Part shown: positions 48,961 through 61,102 of the stretch, one piece after another
Position numbering within the stretch: position 1 is the first letter of the stretch
How the letters are laid out: every line of letters starts with the position of its first letter
Notes under the pieces: model-generated
What the model was told of the DNA's origin: nothing
Seen by the model: the letters and a program-made list of their open reading frames with translations, nothing else
Database searches by the model: none
Program-made: the position numbers and the translations under genes
Source: Macrobrachium rosenbergii
Lineage: Eukaryota; Arthropoda; Malacostraca; Decapoda; Palaemonidae
NCBI RefSeq assembly: GCF_040412425.1
Contig: NC_089749.1
Span: forward strand, 19,265,162 to 19,329,161
Reading direction: 5' to 3'
Length of the DNA stretch: 64,000 nucleotides

Positions 48961-49523
48961 CTTATAACGTGGGAGTGAGATAAGTTATAATGTTAAAATG
49001 AAATTTTTATGAAGATTGGTCGAGTGGAATTACGTTACCTAACATTGCATGTGTTCTTTTTTTGTCGGCCGTTTGAGATGACCATCCCCATACCCTGGAG
49101 ACAAATTCCATCCACATCAAATTAAATCAAACCCTTAAAGTCAAGCTTCATCCGATCTCCTTCGTCGAAGAATCCTCCACCTCCGCTCAAAGGAGAGATC
49201 ACGACACTGCCGGTGAGATGGTGGTTCCCACGGGTGATCATGATGTCATGAAATTAACACAACCTTCTTTCGAGTTCAGTGTGTAGCCTCTTCTCAGTCG
49301 ATAATCTCTGAAGTTTCGGAAAAACAGGTTGGCATTTTATAAACGCGGTATATGTTAAGGTATGGTGAAACTGTTTTCGTAGTTTTGGATTACTTAGGGT
49401 TGTTTTGGAATTTTATGTCTTGCTATTTTGATTTGTATAGGCACATGAACTCGCAAATGCGTGCGTGTAAACACGCGCAAGTCTATGTATACAGTATATG
49501 ATCATCTGTCTGTTTATCAATTC

Positions 49524-49525
<2 letters not shown>
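48961..49525. other. Unique sequence, no gene seen
   Basis: No coding signal. Confidence 0.6.
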
Positions 49526-49573
<48 letters not shown>

Positions 49574-49604
49574 CTATAAGAAATAAATATTTATATAAAT
49601 AATA

Positions 49605-49653
<49 letters not shown>

Positions 49654-49654
49654 T

Positions 49655-49701
<47 letters not shown>
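49526..49701. repeat. (AT)n and (AT)n(GA)n microsatellite cluster
   Basis: AT tract 49526-49566, degenerate AT to 49607, AT tract 49608-49645 and GA tract 49646-49701. Confidence 0.95.
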
Positions 49702-49702
<1 letters not shown>

Positions 49703-50019
49703 AGTATTTAATTTTTGTGTGGAGTAAGTATCCTCCTGAAACTTGCTTAAGGAAAAGCGAGAGAAAATTTTTATGTATTTTCCGAAGACCAGTTTCATGG
49801 TGTTAAGATGGAAGACAGCAATGGACTGAATCACGGGTACAGTTCCAAACTTTCGCAGAAATACAAGTCCAAGAAGTAGGGTCGACCTTCATCTGTCCGG
49901 ACTGTTAGATGCCTTCATAAGAAGTTAATGCTCGTTTAAGGGAGGCCTCAAACGACCAGTTTCCAGATCACCTGGAAAGATGTGGAGTTAGTAAAAAATT
50001 GTAAGATTTTAGCTGTAAT
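49702..50019. other. Unique sequence, no gene seen
   Basis: Possibly part of the LINE relic that follows, but too diverged to say. Confidence 0.4.
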
Positions 50020-50302
50020 AAGGTTATCGTAGGAGGAATATTTTTTTTTGTAGTAGACTGTTTGATCATGTGGAGAGAATGGGGGAATGTAGGGTAGGTT
50101 TGTGAAGTGTAAACAGCACGGAATTAGTACGGAAGAACCGGAATATACAGGAGGTGATAAGGTTATCGTAGGAGGATTTTTTTTTTTTTTTTGTAGTAGA
50201 CTGTTTGGTCATGTGGAGAGAATGGGGGAATGCAGGGTAGGTTTGTGAAGTGTAAACAACACGGAATTAGTATGGAAGAACCCGAATATACAGGAGGTGA
50301 TA
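50020..50302 (+). pseudogene. LINE reverse-transcriptase C-terminal fragment, tandemly duplicated
   Basis: Two copies of a 139-143 bp unit (50021-50159 and 50160-50302) differ at few positions. Each contains an A/T-rich T run and a frame reading LFGHVERMGECRVGL (LFDHVERMGECRVGL in the first), followed by a stop. The GHVERM word resembles the conserved tail of LINE reverse transcriptases (usually RWFGHVERM or RWYGHVxR). The frame is closed by TGA, so it is a relic. The duplication post-dates the decay, since both copies share the stop. Confidence 0.55.
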
Positions 50303-50675
50303 TAGACCGTACAAGACGGAGGGGAGTAGCAAGGAGGGCTCGACTTCCTGCTGTTGAGCTTTCCTGATAGGTTAATGAAACGGCTTTTTTTTTTTTTTTT
50401 TTAAGTTTTCTGCACGTTTGGTGTGATAATCACTGTTTTGTTTTTTTACCTCTAAGGAAAACGAGTTGCAGACGTTTGTAGATATTTATATGCACATAAA
50501 ATGTGCTGTTATGAAATTTTTCATAAAATTTGATTTCCTTTGATTTTGCATTCCCGTCTTTGCTTACAAACAAAGTTCGTAATCTCCAATAAATATGTTA
50601 TTAATTTTATGGTAGTGTCTTTTTTTTTGTATAATTTGCTTCATCTTGCAAAGTATGTGCAATGTCCTAAGATTT

Positions 50676-50679
<4 letters not shown>
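50303..50679. other. Unique AT-rich sequence, no gene seen
   Basis: Contains a T run (50384-50402). No coding signal. Confidence 0.6.
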
Positions 50680-50739
<60 letters not shown>

Positions 50740-50951
50740 CACACAAAGTTTTTTATACAATGCAAATTCATAATTTTCTCCTTGTCAATTTTTATCTTAG
50801 AATATTATTTTGTAAGTTGATTTATATGTATTTTCAAAACTTAGATTTGTCTCTCTCTCTCTCTCTTTTATACAATCTCATAATTTTCTCTTGTCTTTTT
50901 ATCTTAGAATATTATTTTGTGTTGATTTAAAATGTATTTCTCTTAGATTTA

Positions 50952-50982
<31 letters not shown>
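50680..50982 (+). repeat. Tandem module array: (CT)n plus 110-bp spacer, two copies
   Basis: CT tracts at 50680-50736, 50850-50867 and 50953-50982. Between them the spacer TTTTATACAATG...CATAATTTTCTC, TTATCTTAGAATATTATTTT, GTTGATTTAAAATGTATTT and TTAGATTT occurs twice (50750-50849 and 50866-50952), the second shortened by small deletions. Confidence 0.88.
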
Positions 50983-51270
50983 CCCACCTCCCCATCGCCC
51001 CGTGTTATGCATCACCTGATTTACGCCTGTTGTCTCGTATGGTAAATGTAAATGAGCCTTCGTAATTAAATTCTAATCTATAAATTTTCATTACGGATAA
51101 TTAAACTAATCCTGCAAAATTATCGGTTCTTATATCTTAATGTGTTATTTTCGAAGCCGTTCCGCCGGGCTAAATGCCCGGATGTGTCCGGATCCAGTCT
51201 CCTTAATTAAAAATTGGCGCAGCAGGATGATGGAAGGTTGAAGGCACCGCCGAGGGAAGACTAGGTGAGA
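50983..51270. other. Unique block rich in TAAT words, possible conserved non-coding element
   Basis: Repeated homeodomain-core words (CGTAATTAAATTC, GGATAATTAAACTAATCC, CTTAATTAAAAATTGG) with a short palindrome (CCGGGCTAAATGCCCGG, 51166-51182). No coding signal. Regulatory potential is inferred only from motif density. Confidence 0.3.
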
Positions 51271-51276
51271 ATGGAG

Positions 51277-51327
<51 letters not shown>

Positions 51328-51396
51328 GGAAAGCGGAGGCGAATGATGGAGGGAGTGGGAGAGGTGGTGAGCACTGAAGGGAATAGAAGGCATTAA

Positions 51397-51457
<61 letters not shown>

Positions 51458-51735
51458 GAGGCGAATGATGAAGGGAGTAGGAGAGGTGGAGAGCACTGAA
51501 GGAAATAGAAGACATTAAAGAAGAGAGAGAGAGAGAGAGAGAGAGAGGCGGTGAGTAGGAGAGGTGGGAGAGCACTGAAGGAAGCAGAAGACATTAAAGA
51601 AGAGAGAGAGAGAGAGAGAGAGAGTGAGGGAGAGAGAGAGAGAGATGACAGGAAGGAATAGAGGAAGTGGAAAGCACTGAAGGGAGTATAGGAAATTAAA
51701 GAAGCAGTGAGTGCGAAGGAATACAGGAAGAAAGG
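51271..51735 (+). repeat. Tandem module array: (GA)n plus approximately 65-bp spacer, about four copies
   Basis: GA tracts alternate with a spacer: GCGGAGGCGAATGATGGAGG, GAGTAGGAGAGGTGG, GAGCACTGAAGGGAATAGAA and GACATTAAAG. Copies begin near 51334, 51455, 51547 and 51647, with the last two shortened or diverged. Long Ser/Leu open frames on the minus strand are artefacts of the GA repeat. Confidence 0.9.
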
Positions 51736-52525
51736 CTCAGAGGATATTATGAAATATGAAAGAGGAAACAAAAAATGAAGGGAATGAAAGAGAGATGAAT
51801 GCAGGAGAGGGAACTGTTAAGGAAGGAATGCGAAGAAAGTGAATTAGGAAGAAGGAGGATACTGGAGAGAGAGTGAGAGAGAGAGAGAGAGATAGTAATA
51901 GAAGAAATTCAAGGGAAGATATGGAAAACAGAAAGAAAATTTTCAAAAAATTCCGTAAGTGAAGATGACGAAGACGTGAAAGTAAATGAAAATGGTAGAA
52001 CAAAGCAAGAACAACGAAAGAATATAAGTGAAAGGATGATGGAGCTGGCAGTAATATAAGAGAAATGAAAAATTACGTTATTCCCGCGGAACCACGTTAT
52101 CTCGTAATGCAGAAACATTGCGAGATAAGCATATGAGTTGATGTACTGGTGCAGTTCTTTTCTTCTTTATTCTTTCGGGCATTCTGGAAAACACAATGAT
52201 GAAGATGAAAGCGAGAATAAGCTCACCATTATATGTATTAAAAAAAAAAAGAACTTTCTCGGGTATTTTCTGACTAAAACATATTCAAGGAAAACACATT
52301 CTGAGGCAGTTCGGCTGATTAGATATTTTGTTACTGCCGTCAGTTTTAATCCCCCAAACGGAGGGGATTAGCCCCCCATAATGCCTGGGTTATCAATTAC
52401 TCGCGTAATTACTGCGATTAACAGAGTCATTTGCTCGTGCATAGCCTCTGAGGATTCGGCAAAGCAAGGCAAACGAAAGGTTATATTTTGCTTTGATGTC
52501 GATTGCTTGTATGCCTGATTGCTTG

Positions 52526-52529
<4 letters not shown>
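51736..52529. other. Purine-rich then unique sequence, no gene seen
   Basis: 51736-52020 is strongly purine-rich on the plus strand and may be a decayed extension of the array. 52020-52529 is unique. No coding signal. Confidence 0.5.
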
Positions 52530-52760
<231 letters not shown>

Positions 52761-52855
52761 ACATATATAATGAACTTTGTTTTGCTCGGCATACAAACAT
52801 TGTGTCGTTTAACTGTTTTTTATCTTATAGCTGCAAGGATTTCGTGAATCTCACT

Positions 52856-52857
<2 letters not shown>

Positions 52858-52930
<73 letters not shown>

Positions 52931-52975
52931 CACACATATGCATTTACATATATACACTTACACATACACAGTCGG
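52858..52975. repeat. (AT)n microsatellite with ACAC tail
   Basis: Perfect AT to 52926, then degenerate ACACATA and TACACA words to 52972. Confidence 0.95.
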
Positions 52976-53323
52976 ATTTCATGCTCATACACACTGCAGT
53001 TAGTTTGGGTGTTTTTTATTTTTTAATATATTGAGTATGCAATCTTAGCAGGGGAACACCCCTAAGTCAGCGCGATAGCTAGAAACAGGTGGGAACTTAG
53101 AGAGGGGAAAATTGTATTGTTGTCAGTCATTGGATAAATTACATTTTTTCTTAAAAAAAGAATTATCTTATGAAAATCTGCTCTAATCGCTTGACTGTTT
53201 GTGTAAGTACATATTATACTCTCTCTTTTTCCACACAGGGACATTCTGTTTAATGTAAACTTGCTTTCCCCGTTAATGGACTTCAGGCCTGTTCCTTGTG
53301 AATAGGTTCTCCTCTTTGGAAGA
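52976..53323. other. Unique sequence, no gene seen
   Basis: No coding signal. Leads into the minisatellite. Confidence 0.55.
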
Positions 53324-53935
53324 TGGTAGTAATAATGATAATTTTCTTCGCTCACATTATTAATATAGATAACTTTCTTTTCTTAGTTGTAATAATGATA
53401 ATAGTAGCAATAATGCTTATAGTTTCTTTCTTCCTTAGTAGTACACGATAACTTTCTTCGCTCACAGTAGTAATAATGATAACTTTCTTCGCTCACAGTA
53501 GTAATAATGATAACTTAACTTTCTTTAGATAACTTCTCTTAGCTAGTAGTAATGATAATAATGATAACTTTCTTCGCTCACAGCAGTAATAATGATAACT
53601 TTTCTTTGATAACTCACAGTAGTAATAATGATAAATGATAGCATAATAACATAACTTCTTCGCCCACAGTAACAATAATGATAACTTTCTTCACACAGCA
53701 GTAATAATGATAATGTTCACAGCAGTAATAATGATAACTTTTGCGCTCTGGGTTAATGATAAGTAGTAATAATGATAACTTTCTTTGTTCACAGTAGTAA
53801 TAATGATAACTTTCTTTGCTCACAGTAGTAATAATGATAACTTTCTTCGCTCACAGTAGTAATAATGTTTCTTTGTCTGGTAATAATGATAACTTTCTCT
53901 TCGCCACTGCGGTAGTAATGATGATAACGTCGTCG
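53324..53935 (+). repeat. Minisatellite, unit about 31 bp, about 18 units
   Basis: The consensus unit is TAGTAATAATGATAACTTTC followed by TTCGCTCACAG. Exact or near-exact units occur at about 53481, 53794 and 53825. Others are shortened or interrupted by partial copies. The array decays into AATGATAAC-bearing sequence to about 54010. Every good unit contains a pyrimidine run ending in CACAG|TAG, which resembles a splice acceptor. Short open frames on the minus strand (Tyr-rich) are artefacts. Confidence 0.9.
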
Positions 53936-54010
53936 CTGCAGATTAAATAAGTGTAGTAGTATTTAACTTTTTAGCATAATGATAACCTCAGTAGTTAATG
54001 ATAACCTACA

Positions 54011-54870
54011 AAGGTTCCGGTAGAGAGCCATTGCTTTCAGATTAAATAAGGTTAACATTTATGTTTAAATTTCAGTTTGCTAAGTGTTACTTTCGTAGTT
54101 TGTAATATTAATTTAAGTGTGTTACTGTTGCTTTTGAAGTTGGTGATATCATCGTTGTGTACACTTTCTGCTAAATGCCGGCATCATTTGTCCCTGGGAT
54201 GGATAAATGACCCTAAAAGCACCCAGCAAAAAGTTGACGCTCAGGTGGCAAGACAAAGGTAGAAATTATACCCCGGTGGAAATCACTTCCCTATGTAGCT
54301 AAGGTGAAATGGAGATGGAGTTGACGAAATTAGTAAATGACAGTGTCAGCTTGGCTCCTGTGGACACACTATAACACTGTAGCCTAGAGATGAGTGGAGA
54401 TTTGTGCACGTGAAAACACACGGTGTTAGAGGCGATGATGATAATGATTTTGTCGATAAATGATTCTTGCTATTGTTTCATTTATTGTTGTCGCACAGAA
54501 GCATAGATTAACACTTCAGTGCAGCAGATGTTAACTCTATACTCTTTTCTTATCTGTGAAAATATGAACGGCTTTATTTCGTACGTTATTGCGTGATAAT
54601 TATCAAATTTTTTTCTGACATTTATGTATTATTTTTTTTTAATCATGTACATGAATGACTCTTCGATAAACTGTGAGTGTAAATGATTGCTGTACACATG
54701 TCTGTTAATTGGAAACACGTTTCTATTACACGTTAGTCTATTGAACTTGCCTCATATTGAGATACATAAGACCTGTTTCATATTTCCAACTTATCGACTA
54801 GCCTGTTAGTATTAATTGTTGTACCAGCAGGTTATTTAGGTGTTGAGGTTTTATTATATACTTGGCTGAG
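54011..54870. other. Unique sequence, no gene seen
   Basis: No coding signal recognised. Confidence 0.55.
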
Positions 54871-55006
54871 ATTTTATAGCTCGTTAGCAGAGCATTGAAC
54901 TTGATTTTGCAAGGTCTTTAACACATTCCCGGCTAGCCGGTCACCAGCCGATCCACTTGCGGGGTTATGGTGTCAAGAAAGCGCATGGGGCTATAACATC
55001 CTCATC

Positions 55007-55482
<476 letters not shown>

Positions 55483-55499
55483 CCAGGGCACGATAATAA

Positions 55500-56014
55500 A
55501 GCCTTGAGAGTTGTTTGGCCGCGGTTATAGCAATGGTACTTCTTCCGTTCATCCACTACGAGAGCAATTTGAGACTATATGTAGTAAATAATAACAAAAC
55601 CGCTCTCTCTCATATCGCATTCAAGAACCGCAGCAGCTCTGATGAAACACTACATTCGACAAGACTCAAATTCCACCAGATTTCTGTAGCTATCAAAAGG
55701 ATTAACAAAGTATTAAATATCTCTGATAAAAATATGTCTGTAATATTTTACATAAATATTTGCATATCCTCTATAATGAGGCAGTTCATCGTGAATGTCA
55801 TTTGAGTCTTGTAATCTTCAAGTCGAAAGCAATTCTGTGCCTTCATTACCCAATTTCTTCGCGTGGTTTTGTAGTTGCTGTTGTCCGGTCGGCTTAACTG
55901 TATAGGGATTGGTCTCTTTGTTGTCTGCTTCACGAGCTTTGAGCTGCTAACATGTTTTGGAAAAAAAAATTTTTTTTCAGAGATTTTCGTTCATTTATAT
56001 ATAGTAATGTCGGA

Positions 56015-56017
<3 letters not shown>
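55500..56017. other. Unique sequence, no gene seen
   Basis: A plus-strand open frame at 55515-55805 (97 codons) has a normal amino-acid mix, but no motif, no strong start context and no splice sites that I can identify. Confidence 0.4.

Positions 56018-56081
<64 letters not shown>
56018..56081. repeat. (CT)n microsatellite
   Basis: Perfect CT tract. Confidence 0.97.
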
Positions 56082-56084
<3 letters not shown>

Positions 56085-56750
56085 TACATTTCTAAGTCCT
56101 GTTTTTCTGTTGAATAGTAAAGTTCTCTACTTTTTATTTTTTTTTTGGGGGGGGGGAAGGCGTGTTTACACTGATATTTTTATTCTTAATATCTTTAATT
56201 TGTCAGAGGAAATGCACTGACTTTAATCAAGGCATCCTACACAACCCTGTAATAATATGCTGCGGGTTGCTGATCTGATCTGCAGGTCTATTTTGAACGA
56301 AAGGACGAAGGAGAAAGTAAAATGTATCGAACCGTCACAGTCTCACAACGGAAGCTTCTCCCTATCAAACATACCCTGTGATTAACTAGTAATCTCGTTG
56401 ACATGAGTTGCCAAGAAAAAAAAGAGAAGAGGGAAAAAAATGGGATTTTTTTCTATCCTAACATTTTTATCGGCTTCAAACATTACGTTTAAGCGGACGG
56501 TAGTGTTGTCACAAACACGTTAATCCATGGAGGGTTTTTTTAATCACTCAATTATTTTTTTTATTTTTTTATTTTTTAGCTATACATTCATGTCATGTAC
56601 CTCATTCATTATCCGCTCTAGCAGAGGATATCATGGCTTCTGGATCTTGGTGAAAGAAGGTTAGATCGCTCGCTCGCTCGTTATCCCTTGTCCCTCCGAC
56701 TCGAGCTTATTTTCGATTTAGCAATAAATTTCTTATCCAGTCGTCAATTT
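56082..56750. other. Unique sequence, no gene seen
   Basis: Contains a T run followed by ten or so G residues (56137-56157), and CGCTCGCTCGCTCG at 56668-56681. Confidence 0.55.
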
Positions 56751-57120
56751 TAGTTTTCTGTAAAAGAAAACTATTGTGCCGGCTTTGTCTGTCCGTCCGC
56801 GCTATTTCTGTCCGCCCTCAGATCTTTAAAACTACTGAGGCTAGAGGGCTGCAAATTGGTATGTTGATCATCCACCCTCCAATCATGAAACACACCAAAT
56901 TGCAACCCTCTAGCCTCAGTAGTTTTTATTTTATTTAAGGTTAAAGTTAGCCATTATCGTACTTCTGGCAGCGCTATAGGTACCAACAACATAGGCCACC
57001 ACCGGGCCGTGGCTGAGTTTCATGGGCAGCGGCTAAGAGTTTCATGGGCCATGGCTGAGGCCATCACCGGGCAGAAAACTCGATTGCGCCGAAGACACTT
57101 CGGCGCATTTTTTGTTTTAT
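56751..57120 (+). mobile_element. Hairpin-rich interspersed repeat, copy D (most complete)
   Basis: Begins TAGTTTTCTGTAAAAGAAAA and has GTGCCGGCTTTGTCTGTCCG. The central hairpin runs 56831-56922 (ACTACTGAGGCTAGAGGGCT pairs with the reverse of AACCCTCTAGCCTCAGTAGT). Next come ATTTTATTTAAGGTTAAAGT and a GGGCCGTGGCTGAG repeat, and it ends with GCCGAAGACACTTCGGCGC. No coding potential. Confidence 0.8.
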
Positions 57121-57918
57121 TTAGAAATCAAAGACTTGACTGCAGTGCTTGTATTTAACTTTGAGACAATGTGGCGCCATGTAAAAGCAAAGGACATTCT
57201 TATAAAAGCACCTATATGCAAAACCAGATTGTTTTAAAGTCGATGGCTTAATGGAGGTGCATTTGCTTCAAACAAACGAATTAACTATGCTATTTATTCT
57301 CTGAATGCTTTATCATGAGGAATAGAAATGAATTGGTGATTCAGTTAATGTAAGCCGTGCAAGACAAAATGACAGTTGTTCTGCTGCAATAGTGATTTTG
57401 TGTTGATTTCAAGTGTTATTATCATTCAATATGTTTACTAAAATATTTGGAGCGAGCTAAAATGATCTTTAATTGCTGAGCAAGCCTCCAAAGAATAAAA
57501 CATTCATATAACATATAAAGAGAGAAAAATGTAGAATATATGTAAGAAAAAACTAGTTAATGAATTAGAAATGAGCGAATCACGAACAAAGTCATAAGGT
57601 CACTGAAAAAGAAAGTTGAATGATGACAAATCTGGCCTTCAAAGTAACTTGGGTAAATGATAATGGAAATACGGAGGTTCAATGAGATTTCCTCATCGCA
57701 TTTTTCTTTCTCCGGTAGTTTTATCCATTTTATCGGATATGATTCTGGCTAGTGTATATATATCTACTGCTGCGCCGGTAACACAGAAAATCTTCATTTA
57801 CTAGAGCGCACAACACCGCGAAACGGACGTAAATAACGCTTTTATGATTGTCTGTGACAAACATAATCCTTGGGAAAAAAATTGTGATCGATTATTTGGC
57901 GGCCGTCAGCTGACTTGT

Positions 57919-57920
<2 letters not shown>
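57121..57920. other. Unique sequence, no gene seen
   Basis: No coding signal. Confidence 0.6.
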
Positions 57921-57999
<79 letters not shown>

Positions 58000-58020
58000 T
58001 GAGATAATTATATATATATA
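57921..58020. repeat. (AT)n microsatellite
   Basis: Perfect AT tract to about 57998, then interrupted AT. Confidence 0.96.
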
Positions 58021-58072
58021 TATATATACCAGATATAAATTATCAAACTTAACAGCCATATTGAAAACCACA

Positions 58073-58260
<188 letters not shown>

Positions 58261-58505
58261 GTAATGTTCACGACTAATTCCCAAATTCAACAGCCACACT
58301 GAGGGTTGAGTATGCTGATGAACTACTGTCAAGAGCTGGATTCAAATAGTAAGTAAAAATGAAAGATTTCATCATTCAGAAATGAATATGTACACACACA
58401 CACACATACGTAAGCAAATACACGCACCGGCATACTCAACCCTGCGTGTGATTGTTGACTTTGGAAATTAATCGGGAACATGCACCTGAGAGAGAGAGAG
58501 AGAGA

Positions 58506-58547
<42 letters not shown>

Positions 58548-58620
58548 CAATATTCAGCATTCAATAACGGCTAAAAACATTGTAGTTGAACTACAAGGAA
58601 GTCGCCTCGACGTTGGCAAC

Positions 58621-58681
<61 letters not shown>
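58621..58681. repeat. (CT)n microsatellite
   Basis: Perfect CT tract of about 60 bp. Confidence 0.97.
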
Positions 58682-58682
<1 letters not shown>

Positions 58683-59061
58683 AAAGTAATTAACCTTGAT
58701 ACAGGATCGTATACATTTATGATGTTAGTGTTTATTTTACAACGTATGGTGAAAAATCTTGAAAAAGATCACTTTGCACTTTTTCTAACTGAAGATGGTT
58801 TATTAAGAATAAAAACTACTAGGTCGTCCAGTCTAATTCCCATATCTAGCCCAGGCCCGAAGAAAAATGAAAATGGAAGGAAGAAGAGAAGGATTACGTG
58901 GACCATTTTGCGTCTTGAAGGAGGAGAGGGTATGAGAGTTAGGGAAAATGAAAGACAGACGAGAATTCCGAAGTTTTGAAGTAGCAATCACTGAGCCGTG
59001 CAGTCCTAAGAGTATGACAGATTTCCACTGGCTATATAAGTACAGATGTTTACAGTCTAGT
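58682..59061. other. Unique sequence, no gene seen
   Basis: A plus-strand open frame (58719-58979) has no motif, and its Lys/Arg-rich end reflects a purine-rich tract. Confidence 0.45.
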
Positions 59062-59467
59062 TTTAGTTTTCTGTAAAAGAAAACTCATTGTGCCGGCTTG
59101 GCCTATCCATCTGCACCTTTCTGTCCGCACTTTTCTGTCCGCCCTCAGATCTTAAAACTATTAGGATAGAGGGCTGCACTGGTATGTTGGATCATCCACC
59201 GTCCACTCATCAAACATACCAAATTGCAGCCCTCTAGCCTTCACACAATTTTGTATTTTATTTAAGGTAAAGTTAGCCATAATCGTGCTTCTGGCAACTA
59301 TGTAGATATAGGGCCACCACTCGGGCCATGGTTAAAGTTTGCGGGTCATGGCTCACAGACACTGGGAGACCAATTTCTGTTATTGTGATCTGCCATGGCC
59401 TGATTATGCTGTAGCGGTCACAGAAGAGTTCAAATATTTAAAGAAACTTCGGCGCATTTTTTATTTG

Positions 59468-59470
<3 letters not shown>
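59062..59470 (+). mobile_element. Hairpin-rich interspersed repeat, copy E (diverged)
   Basis: Begins TTTAGTTTTCTGTAAAAGAA, has a partial duplication of the TTTCTGTCCGCAC segment, a damaged central stem (GGATAGAGGGCTGC against GCAGCCCTCTAGCC) and ends AAAGAAACTTCGGCGCATTT with a TTATTTG tail. An (ATT)n microsatellite starts exactly at its 3' end. Confidence 0.72.

Positions 59471-59525
<55 letters not shown>
59469..59525. repeat. (ATT)n microsatellite
   Basis: Perfect ATT repeat seeded at the 3' tail of hairpin element copy E. Confidence 0.96.
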
Positions 59526-59528
59526 TTT

Positions 59529-59607
59529 GAAGAAATCCACAGTGGTTTAAGTTTGTGTATATATTTCTAATATATAATTACACTTAAACGATTGAGTGGA
59601 TTTCTTC
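59529..59607. repeat. Inverted repeat hairpin between two (ATT)n arrays
   Basis: GAAGAAATCCAC (59529-59540) with downstream GTTTAAGT pairs with ACTTAAAC and GTGGATTTCTTC (59596-59607). The arms are about 30 bp with an AT-rich loop. Confidence 0.85.
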
Positions 59608-59627
59608 ACCATTTTAGTGACTCATGC

Positions 59628-59704
<77 letters not shown>
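59628..59704. repeat. (ATT)n microsatellite
   Basis: Perfect ATT repeat of about 77 bp, same strand sense as the array at 59469-59525. Confidence 0.97.
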
Positions 59705-59705
<1 letters not shown>

Positions 59706-59794
59706 GCCACAGAAACCTCTTCACTTCTCAGTTTTCTCACTTTTTAAGGATACGCTTTAACTTTGAAGTATTAGTTGCCAATGGGAAATGTATG

Positions 59795-59870
59795 AAGAAA
59801 CCCTAACCTGTCCTGGTGGGACTCGAAGCCAAGTACATTACCTGGCAAGGAAAAGTTCCGTCAAATATAT
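59795..59870 (-). mobile_element. tRNA-like fragment with B box
   Basis: On the minus strand TTGGCTTCGAGTCCCACCA resembles a T-arm/B box. The flanking sequence does not complete a cloverleaf. Probably a SINE head remnant. Confidence 0.35.
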
Positions 59871-59999
59871 CTCGTCCGGATTCAGTGTTCGAAGAAGAAC
59901 GCGTTTCCGGAAAGAATGGAAGAAATCAAGATGCTATAGATCGTTGTGAGATGTGGATGTTATTATTGTCATTATTCCGGAAAATATAAGAAATTAAGT

Positions 60000-60260
60000 T
60001 GATATCAGTGGTGTCGAGCAATGTTCAAGCGTCCGTGTAAAGTTGAAAGTACTATACATTTCCCCGACCGTCCAGTTATCCCCTTCTGCAAATAGGGTAA
60101 TGACTACTTTGGTGGGAGAAGGAGAGACGAATAAACTTCCACGGAATCCTCGCTCGATTTGGCAGAGCACCATTCTGCGGGGCGAATCGCTCCGCCGGCC
60201 TCTCATTACCGCAGGTGTGACGCTGAAATGACATCCCATCGCAGCCTTTAATAACGATGG
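60000..60260. other. GC-richer unique block, possible conserved element
   Basis: Mixed, CpG-containing sequence (GCGGGGCGAATCGCTCCGCC, which contains a short palindrome). Open frames on both strands overlap without motif. Function unknown. Confidence 0.25.
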
Positions 60261-61102
60261 TTATTTCCTCTATGTACAGCGCTGTGTGCGTCTCGATTGT
60301 GTCAGCTCGCCAGTTCCGTCAATTCGTATCTTCCTTCCACCCCATTCAACTTCATCTACCCCTCCATCAAATCCTCCCCATTGACAATTGTTTATTGGCA
60401 ATAATATCATCCGGTCCCAGATCATGTCATTTGATACAGGAGGCGTTTATCTGTAACTGTATGTATTTTGGCGGTGAGATTTTCAGTTTTTTAAATTCCA
60501 GACGGTATGTTTAGCACCGAAGTGAATCAGCTTTTGTTTTTTTCTTTTACCAGATGAAGTTTCTTATTAGTTTTATAGCTGATAGGTATTAGTATTTACA
60601 AAAATACACGAAATATATTGCCTTTTTGCCGGATGTTAGTAAATATGAGTTAAGTACTTTACTTGGCTCCTCTTCAAATAAAATCTGTTGTATTTTAATT
60701 TTGGATTGTTTCTGTTTGTTGGGTGAAGTGAAGGCATTTCATTGTAATAAATTAATCATTTATTCTTGTTTCACGAGAATCATCATTAATTGAATAATCT
60801 GCGCAGCGAAAGTAAACCTCTACCGAAGTCCAGACTTGATTTCAAAGGCGCCAATCATTTAGGGCTGGGACACGTTTTGAAGGACACACTTTGAAGCATT
60901 GCCGCAAACACTCGACTCCCAAGGCGTAATGGGAATGTTAGTGAACTTTGTTTTTGTCCGTTAATATTCTTGCGAAATTAATGAACTTGCGTGGGTAGCA
61001 TATTTCAAAAACTATTCTAAATGGATCTGAATATTCTTGTCTCTGTGTAAAACTAGGAAATGAGAATAATATCTGTGGAAGATGAGAATCACAGTAATGC
61101 GA
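60261..61102. other. Unique sequence, no gene seen
   Basis: No coding signal. Confidence 0.6.

Noticed and set aside
51145..51771. 208-codon minus-strand open frame, the longest in the window
   Set aside because: It is Ser/Leu/Phe low complexity, created by the GA module array and purine-rich flank. It is not a protein gene.
53324..53935. CRISPR-like regular repeats
   Set aside because: Units are contiguous and degenerate with no unique spacers of constant length, so this is a eukaryotic minisatellite.
54877..54950. Bona fide tRNA at TAGCTCGTTAGCAGAGCA
   Set aside because: The D-arm-like part is good, but the T-arm and acceptor pairing are absent and the 3' half matches a dispersed repeat.
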